A stretch of DNA of 5,590 bases, taken from the NCBI GenBank assembly GCA_040512755.1, contig JBEVEP010000050.1, positions 1-5,590 on the forward strand, written 5' to 3'. The stretch is from JBEVEP01 sp040512755. Lineage in GTDB: Bacteria > Pseudomonadota > Alphaproteobacteria > Rhizobiales > Rhizobiaceae. Positions 1 through 5,115 of this stretch are shown piece after piece. The position numbers and the translations under genes were made by a program. Each line of letters opens with the position of its first letter. Position 1 is the first letter of the stretch. Under the pieces are notes generated by a model that had not been told where the DNA came from, made no database searches, and saw only the letters and a program-made list of their open reading frames with translations.

Positions 1-494
1 ACAAGGCCAACATGGAGGCATTTCTCGCCAACATAAAAACAGTATTGCCAGTTGTCGGCCTGGATTTGCTAAAGCCGCAACCGAAGCCGCTCGCCAATGC
101 CAACGCAACAGTTCGGCCCGCGCAGTCGCTCACGCCTAAGGCTCATCAGAAGTTCGAAATCCGCCACAAGTCAGGTGTAAAGGCGACAGCTGTTGAAGAT
201 GGTGACGAATTTGTCGTGATCGAGGGATCCGAAGCTCTAAAGGATACCGGCTACGTCCAGCATAGCTATGGGGAGCTAAAGTCCGATCTGTTGAAGCAGG
301 GCGTTCTTGTTACAGGGCCCGGAAATGCTCGCTATGTGTTCGCTTCGTCGTTTCCTTTCAAGAGTCCATCGGCGGCAGCCGCAGTCGTTTTAGATCGCAG
401 TTCCAACGGTCGAGCGGAATGGAAGATCGAGGGACAAAAGCTCACTTACCACGAATGGCAGCAATTGAAATCGGAGCAACCGGAAGAGGCATGA
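1..494 (+). CDS. DUF4357 domain protein, C-terminal part (probable GIY-YIG nuclease-family protein), 5'-truncated by window edge
   Basis: The reading frame is open to the left edge: codons before the first ATG (position 12) read K-A-N without a stop. The visible 163 residues are therefore probably the tail of a longer protein, and the ATG at 12 is probably internal. The segment around 'MEAFLANIKTVLPVVGLDLL' resembles the linker that precedes DUF4357 in GIY-YIG nuclease-family proteins. The DUF4357 domain covers roughly visible residues 50-153: a 'G.KA.A...GDEFVVIEGS' strand region, then 'SPSAAAAVVLDRSSNGRAEWK', a typical DUF4357 ending. The GIY-YIG catalytic domain, if present, lies upstream and cannot be seen. 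DUF4357 has no established biochemical activity. The stop TGA (492-494) overlaps the hemW start in an ATGA arrangement, suggesting translational coupling. Domain assignment is from recognised motifs; the nuclease link is inference. Confidence 0.72.
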   Translation, partial: KANMEAFLANIKTVLPVVGLDLLKPQPKPLANANATVRPAQSLTPKAHQKFEIRHKSGVKATAVEDGDEFVVIEGSEALKDTGYVQHSYGELKSDLLKQGVLVTGPGNARYVFASSFPFKSPSAAAAVVLDRSSNGRAEWKIEGQKLTYHEWQQLKSEQPEEA

Positions 495-1654
495 CTCCCT
501 TCGACGACAAGACGCCGGGCTTCGGCGTCTATGTCCACTGGCCGTTTTGCGCGGCCAAGTGCCCTTATTGCGACTTCAATTCGCATGTCCGCCACCAACC
601 AGTGGATCAGGAGCGTTTCGCCCGCGCCTTCGCCCTCGAACTTGCCGCCATGCGCGCCCGCACCGGCCCGCGCACCGTGACCAGCATCTTTCTCGGCGGC
701 GGAACACCATCCCTGATGGCTCCTGAGACGGTTGGGGCAGTGCTCGATTCGATTGCCCGCAACTGGACGGTTCCGGAAGGCATTGAAGTGACGCTCGAAG
801 CCAATCCCTCCTCCGTCGAGGCGGGACGCTTTCGGGGCTACCGCGCGGCCGGGGTCAATCGCGTCTCGCTCGGCGTTCAGGCGCTTAATGATGCGGACCT
901 GAGGTTCTTCGGACGATTGCACACTGTTGCCGAAGCGCTGGGCGCCATTCAATTGGCCCGCGAAACCTTCCCGCGGCTTTCCTTCGACCTCATCTATGCG
1001 CGCCCCAACCAGACTCCCGAAGCCTGGGCAAAGGAGCTTGATGAGGCGATCGGCTACGCTGCCGATCATCTATCGCTCTACCAACTCACCATCGAGGAAG
1101 GAACGCCGTTCCACGCGCTCCATGCCAGGCGAAAATTTGCGATCCCGGATGGCGAACATGCCGCCGAGCTTTACAGCGTCACGCAGGACGTAACGGCGGC
1201 CCGTGGCTTGCCAGCGTACGAAATCTCCAATCACGCACGTTTAGGCGCCGAGAGCAGGCATAACCTCACCTATTGGCGCTACGGAGAATATGTCGGTGTC
1301 GGACCGGGAGCTCACGGGCGCTTCGTCGAGAACGGCCATCGCGTCGTGACAATTACGGAGCGGATGCCAGAAACCTGGGCAAACCTCGTTGAAGCCAGGG
1401 GCCATGGCGTCACTGGCGGGGAGTTGCTCTCCCGTTCTGAAGAAGCCGATGAATTCCTTCTGATGGGACTTCGCCTGGCCGAAGGAATTGATCTGGACCG
1501 CTACGAGCGACTTGCCGGCCGGCCGCTCGCATCCGATCGGCTGTCGATCCTGCAGGGGGAAGGCCTGGTCGCACCGGTCGGCAACTCACGCCTGCGTGCA
1601 ACGCCGGAAGGCATGATCATGCTCGACGCGGTCGTGGCCGATCTGGCGCGGTAG
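491..1654 (+). CDS. hemW: Radical SAM heme chaperone HemW
   Basis: This 387-residue protein has the usual HemW length. The radical SAM cluster motif C20-AAK-C24-PY-C27 is followed by D-F rather than a fourth cysteine, which favours HemW over the coproporphyrinogen dehydrogenase HemN. Further family motifs are the SAM-binding GGGTP (69-73), 'EANPSS' (103-108), 'GVNRVSLGVQ' (121-130), 'DLIYARPNQT' (166-175), 'LSLYQLTIEEGTPF' (194-207), 'YEISNHAR' (243-250) and the H257-to-H275 block ending 'GVGPGAH'. A HemN_C domain lies at about 310-385. HemW proteins bind heme and a [4Fe-4S] cluster and are thought to deliver heme to respiratory enzymes. I chose the ATG at 491 because it places the first strand 'GVYVHWPFC' about ten residues in, overlaps the upstream stop (ATGA) and has GGAAG at 482-486. 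An in-frame ATG at 419 would add 24 residues without family similarity. The 'ARPNQT' segment has Asn where Gly is usual. Confidence 0.96.
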   Translation: MTPFDDKTPGFGVYVHWPFCAAKCPYCDFNSHVRHQPVDQERFARAFALELAAMRARTGPRTVTSIFLGGGTPSLMAPETVGAVLDSIARNWTVPEGIEVTLEANPSSVEAGRFRGYRAAGVNRVSLGVQALNDADLRFFGRLHTVAEALGAIQLARETFPRLSFDLIYARPNQTPEAWAKELDEAIGYAADHLSLYQLTIEEGTPFHALHARRKFAIPDGEHAAELYSVTQDVTAARGLPAYEISNHARLGAESRHNLTYWRYGEYVGVGPGAHGRFVENGHRVVTITERMPETWANLVEARGHGVTGGELLSRSEEADEFLLMGLRLAEGIDLDRYERLAGRPLASDRLSILQGEGLVAPVGNSRLRATPEGMIMLDAVVADLAR

Positions 1655-1661
1655 ACCGAGG

Positions 1662-1681
1662 ATCGCAAAAATTCTTGCGAT
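1662..1681. promoter_or_regulatory. Near-perfect palindrome over the -35 box (candidate operator of the toxin-antitoxin operon)
   Basis: The arms ATCGCAA (1662-1668) and TTGCGAT (1675-1681) are exact inverted complements. The 6-bp centre AAATTC is itself almost symmetric, with one mismatched pair. The right arm contains the TTGCGA that serves as the candidate -35 hexamer. Phd/YefM antitoxins commonly repress their own promoter by binding palindromes near the -35/-10 region, so this is a plausible operator. No T-tract follows the right arm, so a hemW terminator is less likely. The operator role is inference. Confidence 0.5.
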
Positions 1682-1703
1682 ATTCTCTCGCACTCCCTAT
1701 AGT
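1675..1703 (+). promoter_or_regulatory. Sigma-70-type promoter for the toxin-antitoxin-rsmI-yraN operon
   Basis: TTGCGA (1675-1680) and TATAGT (1698-1703) are separated by exactly 17 bp and lie just after the hemW stop. This is the best promoter-like match seen in the plus-strand gene series. Transcription would start near 1710, giving a short leader of about 30 nt before the antitoxin ATG at 1738. As no other gap occurs before the end of yraN, the promoter probably drives all four genes, with read-through from hemW possible. Confidence 0.6.
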
Positions 1704-1708
1704 CAAGA

Positions 1709-1723
1709 TGGTCATATTGGTCA
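1709..1723. promoter_or_regulatory. Direct repeat TGGTCA-N3-TGGTCA downstream of the promoter (candidate second operator half-sites)
   Basis: TGGTCA occurs at 1709-1714 and again at 1718-1723, a 9-bp periodicity, directly around the predicted transcription start. The pair is flanked by CAAG (1704-1707) and CTTG (1724-1727), which form an outer inverted repeat. Such placement fits a repressor site covering the start of transcription, but a 9-bp period is not a full helical turn, so dimer binding is uncertain. Confidence 0.35.
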
Positions 1724-1737
1724 CTTGGAGCGCGCAC

Positions 1738-2019
1738 ATGAGCGCTGACAAAGCATCTCGCAACAAAGACGACGGTGCCGCCTGGACGCTCGCAGGCGCC
1801 AAGGCTCAGCTATCCGAGGTCGTCGATCGTGCCCAGGCCGAACCGCAGATGATAACCAGGAACGGCAAGCCGAGCGTCGTCGTCGTATCGGTCGAGGAAT
1901 GGGCGCGCAAAACTGCGCGGAGAGGCACGTTGGCTGATTTTCTGTTGAACTCGCCGTTGCGCGGCACAAATCTCGATGTAGAGCGTCAACGCGACGAGCC
2001 GCGCGATATTCCTCTGTGA
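1738..2019 (+). CDS. Type II antitoxin, Phd/YefM family
   Basis: The 93-residue protein has the Phd/YefM fold signature: 'WTLAGAKAQLSEVVDRAQ' (16-33) followed by 'ITRNGKPSVVVVSVEEW' (39-55), the conserved beta-strand region of the DNA-binding N-terminal domain. The C-terminal part, 'TLADFLLNSPLRGTNLDVERQRDEPRDIPL' in pieces from residue 64 on, is the usual toxin-binding tail of antitoxins paired with PIN toxins. The expected role is to bind and block the downstream toxin and repress the operon. The ATG at 1738 is chosen because TTGGAG (1725-1730) sits 7 nt upstream and the Phd core then starts after a short lead of about 15 residues. The in-frame TTG at 1675 coincides with the -35 box and is not credible. 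The stop overlaps the toxin's GTG start (GTGA, 2016-2019). Confidence 0.9.
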   Translation: MSADKASRNKDDGAAWTLAGAKAQLSEVVDRAQAEPQMITRNGKPSVVVVSVEEWARKTARRGTLADFLLNSPLRGTNLDVERQRDEPRDIPL

Positions 2020-2441
2020 ATTTCCTCCTCGATACGAATGTCTTGTCGGAGGTTCGCCGGCCAGAGCCTGATCCGAACGTGTTGAGCTGGCTCGATAGGC
2101 TCGATGAGGACCGAGCATTTGTCAGCGTGATTTCGCTGGCTGAAATCAGGCGTAGGATCGCCATGATGGCTTCCGGACGCCGCCGCGAAACGCTCGCCCA
2201 GTGGCTGGCCAATGATCTGCCAGAGCGCTTTGCCGGTCGAGTTCTGGACATTGATACCGCTACCGCCGTCCGTTGGGGCGATTTGATGGCCTACAGCAAG
2301 CAAGCCGGACTTGCGCTGGCGACGATGGATGGGTTTCTCGCCGCGACCGCGCTTGCGAACGGGCTTACGCTTGCGACGAGAAATACCAAGGACTTCGCCC
2401 GGTTCGGCCTATCGCTGATCAATCCGTGGGATCTGCCATGA
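2016..2441 (+). CDS. vapC: Type II toxin, PIN-domain ribonuclease (VapC/FitB type)
   Basis: The 141-residue protein is a typical single PIN domain. It opens with 'NFLLDTNVLSE', giving the first metal-binding acid D6, and continues with 'VSVISLAEIRRRI' holding E43, 'MDGFLAATALANGLTLATRNTKDF' (in pieces, 104-127) holding D105 and D126, and the common ending 'INPWD'. All expected acidic positions are therefore present and the toxin looks intact. PIN toxins are Mg/Mn-dependent RNases, many of which cleave tRNA or rRNA; the target here cannot be read from sequence. Translation starts at GTG 2016, four bases into the antitoxin stop, so it probably depends on antitoxin translation. Its own stop overlaps the rsmI start by ATGA (2438-2441), linking the module to a housekeeping gene. 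FitB-like proteins are close relatives. Confidence 0.93.
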   Translation: MNFLLDTNVLSEVRRPEPDPNVLSWLDRLDEDRAFVSVISLAEIRRRIAMMASGRRRETLAQWLANDLPERFAGRVLDIDTATAVRWGDLMAYSKQAGLALATMDGFLAATALANGLTLATRNTKDFARFGLSLINPWDLP

Positions 2442-3343
2442 ATGGACAGCAGGATCAGCGCAGGACCTACATGGTCGGGCAGGCCGAAATCGCTGCTCGC
2501 CCGATTCAGCCCGCGCTCTATCTTGTGGCGACGCCCATCGGCAATCTGATGGACGTCACGCTTAGAGCGTTGGAGACGCTCGCGGCCGCGGATATCGTCG
2601 CATGCGAGGACACGCGCGTCACACGCATCCTTCTCGAACGTTACGGCATCCGGCAGCGCACCACTGCCTATCATGAGCACAATGCAAACGAAGCCGGTCC
2701 GCGTCTGATCGACGCGCTCTCTTCCGGCAAAAGCGTGGCGCTCGTGTCCGATGCTGGCACGCCGCTTGTTTCCGATCCCGGTTTCCGCCTTGTCGCACAC
2801 GCGCTCGAAGCCGGCATTCGCGTCGTTCCAATTCCGGGTCCGTCGGCAGTTCTGGCAGCCTTGACGGCTTCCGGGCTTCCCTCCGACGCCTTTCTCTTCG
2901 CTGGCTTCCTGCCCGTAAAGGATGGGCAGCGGCGATCGCGTCTCGACGCGCTCAAGGCGGTCCCAGCGACTTTGATTTTTTTTGAATCGCCCCGGCGTAC
3001 CAGCGATACCTTGGCGGCAATGGCCGGCGTACTTGGAGAGACACGTCCTGCAGCCATCGGCCGCGAGTTGACAAAGGCGTTCGAGGAGATGCGTACCGGA
3101 TCGCTCGGTGAACTCGCGGCGCATTATCAGGACGCGGAGACTCCTAAGGGTGAAATCGTCATTTGCGTCGGTCCGCCCGTGGATGCGCCGCATACCCTGC
3201 CGCAGGATATCGATCGCCTCCTCCTCTCGCTTGCCGGCGAGATGCCGGCATCGAAGGCTGCCGCCGAAGCGGCGCGGATGACAGGCGGCCAGAAGCCCGT
3301 TCTCTACCGGCGGCTCATGGAACTCAAGGACTTGGGCCGGTGA
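2438..3343 (+). CDS. rsmI: 16S rRNA (cytidine(1402)-2'-O)-methyltransferase RsmI
   Basis: RsmI uses S-adenosylmethionine to 2'-O-methylate C1402 in the decoding centre of 16S rRNA. The 301-residue protein shows the tetrapyrrole-methylase-type fold: 'LYLVATPIGNLMDVTLRALE' (27-46), 'ACEDTRVTRILLERYGI' (55-71), 'YHEHN' (78-82), the glycine-rich 'ALVSDAGTPLVSDPGF' (101-116), 'VVPIPGPSAVLAAL' (129-142), 'FAGFLP' (154-159), 'FFESPRR' (181-187) and 'GRELTKAFEE' (208-217). A C-terminal helical region ('ASKAAAEAARMTG', 271-283) is also usual. The ATG at 2438 gives a lead of about 20 residues before 'ARPIQPALYL', similar to other rhizobial RsmI proteins as I recall them. It overlaps the toxin stop. A second ATG at 2471 with AGGA at 2462-2465 is a credible alternative (290 residues). 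The stop overlaps the yraN GTG start. Confidence 0.96.
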   Translation: MNGQQDQRRTYMVGQAEIAARPIQPALYLVATPIGNLMDVTLRALETLAAADIVACEDTRVTRILLERYGIRQRTTAYHEHNANEAGPRLIDALSSGKSVALVSDAGTPLVSDPGFRLVAHALEAGIRVVPIPGPSAVLAALTASGLPSDAFLFAGFLPVKDGQRRSRLDALKAVPATLIFFESPRRTSDTLAAMAGVLGETRPAAIGRELTKAFEEMRTGSLGELAAHYQDAETPKGEIVICVGPPVDAPHTLPQDIDRLLLSLAGEMPASKAAAEAARMTGGQKPVLYRRLMELKDLGR

Positions 3344-3714
3344 CTGATCCTCGGGCCAAGCGCCTCAGGGCATACCGTCGTGGCCACCGTGGCGAATGGC
3401 TTGCCGCTCTCGCGGTGATGCTGAAGGGTTTCCGCATCGTTGCCCGCCGCTACCGGACGAAACTCGGCGAGATCGATCTTATTGCGCGGCGCGGCGATCT
3501 GGTGCTGATCATCGAAGTGAAGGTCAGAGCCACGCTGATCGAGGCGATGGACGCGATTGCACGCCAGTCGGAACGCCGCATTGAGGCCGCAGCCGATCTA
3601 TGGCTGTCGCGCCAGCCGGATTACGGCCGGCTGTCGGTCAGGTTCGATATGGTGGCGGTACTGCCGCGCCGGTGGCCCGTGCATGTGGAGAACGTGTTCT
3701 ACGGGCGGAATTAA
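3340..3714 (+). CDS. yraN: UPF0102 protein YraN (restriction-endonuclease-like fold)
   Basis: The 124-residue protein has the normal YraN length. Its signature is 'G-x-x-GE' (15-19, here G15 and G18-E19) plus 'LGEIDLIARRGDLVLIIEVKVR' in parts (42-63). This gives E44, D46 and the E59-x-K61 pair, an arrangement like the active site of Holliday-junction resolvase and restriction-type nucleases. The C-terminal 'VRFDMVAVLPRRWPVHVENVF' pieces (100-120) are also typical. The cellular role of YraN is not settled; nuclease activity is suggested by fold. The start is GTG at 3340, overlapping the rsmI stop (GTGA), and rsmI-yraN adjacency is common in alphaproteobacteria. A glutathione synthase gene often follows in related genomes but is absent here; the next sequence is a repeat and pseudogene region. 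Confidence 0.93.
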   Translation: MTDPRAKRLRAYRRGHRGEWLAALAVMLKGFRIVARRYRTKLGEIDLIARRGDLVLIIEVKVRATLIEAMDAIARQSERRIEAAADLWLSRQPDYGRLSVRFDMVAVLPRRWPVHVENVFYGRN

Positions 3715-3747
3715 TATCAACGGCTCCCACTTTTGACCGGTTTGCTC

Positions 3748-3915
3748 TGCCCCTCACCTGCCTGCCGGCTTCCTCTCCCCGCAAGCGGGTAGAGGAGCGC
3801 TGGCCGCACCGCCAGCGCTGAAATTTGCAGCGTTGGCGATTGGCGAAACCCGCAACGAGGGCGTCTCTTCTCCCCGTTTTGCGGGGAGAAGTGCCCGGCA
3901 GGGCGATGAGGGGCA
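3748..3915. repeat. Mosaic palindromic intergenic element (RIME-like, rhizobial type)
   Basis: The ends are perfect 9-bp inverted repeats: TGCCCCTCA (3748-3756) and TGAGGGGCA (3907-3915). The adjacent CTGCCGGC (3762-3769) and GCCCGGCAGGG (3893-3903) continue the symmetry imperfectly. Inside are three hairpins. One is at 3771-3796, with CCTCT paired to AGAGG and CCCGC to GCGGG. One is at 3796-3819, with a perfect 9-bp stem AGCGCTGGC. One is at 3867-3891, with a perfect 10-bp stem CTTCTCCCCG and a 5-nt loop. The layout and the 'CTTCTCCCCG...CGGGGAGAAG' core match the mosaic elements found in many copies between rhizobial genes. No transposase is encoded. The element may also protect or end the yraN transcript, though no T-tract follows any hairpin. 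The RIME name is by resemblance, not by search. Confidence 0.8.
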
Positions 3916-3971
3916 ACACAAACGGTCGGCATAACGGCCGCTGGTATGACGAGCAATCGAGTAGGGCTCAC

Positions 3972-4250
3972 CGCCGTGTCACGCGCATCGGAAGGCCGCC
4001 CTGCGGCTGTGTCGTCAGCTTCTGCACTGGCCAGGGCCTGGTCGCGTCGCCTGAGCATTGTGCGGGCAAAGCCGAAGATTGGCGCAGCGTAAACACCGGC
4101 GCCATGGGGCCTTGCGCGACCGTTTCCAGACGTCGCCTTCGGCGGTCAGCAACCCGTCCCGCAGGATCGGCCGCAATTGGCGGACCGTCGTCAGCTTGTA
4201 CTGCCTGGCGTTGTCCACCAATACGTGCCGTATGAGGCCCGGGTCATCGG
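3972..4250 (-). pseudogene. Cytochrome P450 gene remnant, truncated at both ends and frameshifted
   Basis: Read on the minus strand, about 4250 to 4108 encodes 'ADDPGLIRHVLVDNARQY', then 'LRPILRDGLLTAEGDVWKRSRKA'. This is the B-to-C-helix region of a bacterial P450, where 'GLLTAEG..W...R' is characteristic. At about 4106-4107 the frame shifts and 'MAPVFTLR' follows (4105-4082). At about 4080 it shifts again, a one-base loss that would restore 'R-H-I' as commonly seen, and 'IFGFARTMLRRRD' continues (4079 to about 4041), with weak similarity to about 3972. Three successive segments of one protein family in three frames are strong evidence of decay. The first 60-70 residues, the I-helix, the ExxR motif and the heme-ligand cysteine are all missing. 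The upstream end abuts the hydrolase stop and the downstream end lies close to the mosaic repeat. No function is expected. Confidence 0.78.
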
Positions 4251-4883
4251 CTATTCCTGCTTCATCGACACTTCTGGTGCAGCAGCAAGCCATTCGCGAG
4301 CGATTCGAGCGTCCTCGTCGCCGAATTCGTGACCCGATTGAACAATATGCCCGTCCACATCCGCACGGCACTTTCGCAGAACCTTCTCCAAAGCGGGCGC
4401 GTATCGCGCATACAGCCGGTCGTCCTTGCCTGTGAGTATCAGGAACCTTGCTCCGGCCAGATCGGCGGCACGAGCCTTGTCAAGCACCGGCATTGAGCGC
4501 ATGAGCACTGCGCGCCGGACCGCGCCCGGATGTAGCACCGACATTGCGGCGACCAGATTGGCGCCGTTCGAGTAGGCAAGGAAGGTGGTGCGTGCAAGGT
4601 CCAGCTTGTACGCCGCTGAAGCTTGCAGGAGGAAGCCTGCAAATGCCTCGGCCTCACCACGGATATCCTGCTGGTCGAAGCGAACCGGTGTGATCCTGCG
4701 ATACCATCGCGTTACGCCTTCCTGCAAAATTCGACCGCGCGCACCCAGCAGCAATGCGGAGGGAGCGACTTGCGCCGCAAACGGCAGGAGCGTTGCCTCG
4801 TCGCCCCCGGAACCATGGAGAAGCACAACAGTCTCACCGTTCGGCTGTTCAGGGCGATGCAACCGATGAACAAAGCCTGACAT
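4251..4883 (-). CDS. Alpha/beta-hydrolase, carboxylesterase/phospholipase (Abhydrolase_2) type
   Basis: The 210-residue protein has the compact fold of Abhydrolase_2 esterases. It shows the oxyanion strand 'TVVLLHGSGGDEATLLPFA' (18-36), the 'LLGARGRILQEGVTRWYRR' segment (45-63), the nucleophile elbow 'AYSNGANL' with S105, 'LTGKDDRLY' with D155 as the likely acid, and 'SGHEF' with H185. The triad is thus complete. The elbow has Ala where the canonical G-x-S-x-G has its first Gly. No signal peptide is seen, so it is probably cytoplasmic; the substrate is unknown. I chose the ATG at 4883 because it gives the family's usual length and has GAGGA at 4894-4898 (10-nt spacing). An ATG at 4919 has a stronger site (AGGGAAGGA just upstream) and would add 12 residues. 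The stop lies at the edge of the P450 remnant, and the last residues ('EVSMKQE') may derive from that junction. Confidence 0.85.
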   Translation of the reverse strand: MSGFVHRLHRPEQPNGETVVLLHGSGGDEATLLPFAAQVAPSALLLGARGRILQEGVTRWYRRITPVRFDQQDIRGEAEAFAGFLLQASAAYKLDLARTTFLAYSNGANLVAAMSVLHPGAVRRAVLMRSMPVLDKARAADLAGARFLILTGKDDRLYARYAPALEKVLRKCRADVDGHIVQSGHEFGDEDARIAREWLAAAPEVSMKQE

Positions 4884-5051
4884 CGTATGGATTTCCTCAG
4901 CGTCCAATGTTCGCGGCATTTCCTTCCCTATCGAACAAGCGTTGCTTTCACGTCTCACCACCTACATTTTCGGCGTCACGCAATGCGTCAACTCGGGGTC
5001 GAGGGGAACCTACCGATACACAACAAGATTTGCCGAAGAATAGTTCGCCCA

Positions 5052-5082
5052 ACAAAAAACCGGGCCTGGCCCGGTTTTTTGT
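5052..5082 (-). terminator. Rho-independent terminator of the L,D-transpeptidase gene (symmetric, could act both ways)
   Basis: A perfect 14-bp stem pairs 5052-5065 with 5069-5082 around a 3-nt loop. The CCGGGC/GCCCGG core is flanked by six A on the left and six T on the right. Read leftwards it lies 33 bp past the transpeptidase stop with a U-tract on that strand, so it should end that transcript before the hydrolase gene. No plus-strand gene ends nearby that would need it. Confidence 0.88.
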
Positions 5083-5115
5083 GCGACGTCTGTGTGTTGC
5101 CGAGACGGTTCGCGC

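Noticed and set aside
446..1069. Long minus-strand open frame (207 codons) opposite hemW
   Set aside because: It lies entirely antisense to a clearly conserved gene, its translation shows no domain-like pattern, and high-GC coding DNA produces such shadows.
1662..1681. Reading the palindrome after hemW as a transcription terminator
   Set aside because: The stem is AT-containing and short, no T-run follows on the plus strand, and the right arm coincides with a well-spaced -35 box; an operator is more likely.
2291..3193. 300-codon minus-strand open frame opposite the toxin and rsmI genes
   Set aside because: The frame is antisense to two well-supported genes, is rich in Arg/Cys/Gly typical of shadow frames and has no recognisable motif.
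3867..3891. CTTCTCCCCG hairpin as a lone Rho-independent terminator
   Set aside because: There is no T-tract after the stem on either strand, and the hairpin belongs to the larger symmetric repeat element.
3748..3915. CRISPR array or attachment site
   Set aside because: The repeats are inverted rather than regularly spaced direct repeats, and no spacer-sized units, integrase or tRNA are present.
3825..4235. Plus-strand open frame of 136 codons across the repeat and P450 remnant
   Set aside because: It crosses from the mosaic repeat into the antisense of the P450 remnant, and its translation is low-complexity Arg/Gly/Cys-rich without family similarity.
4963..4991. Possible promoter for the hydrolase on the minus strand (TTGACG at 4986-4991)
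   Set aside because: The -35 hexamer is good, but at 16-18 bp spacing I find no convincing -10 (best AATGTA), so it is not listed as a feature.
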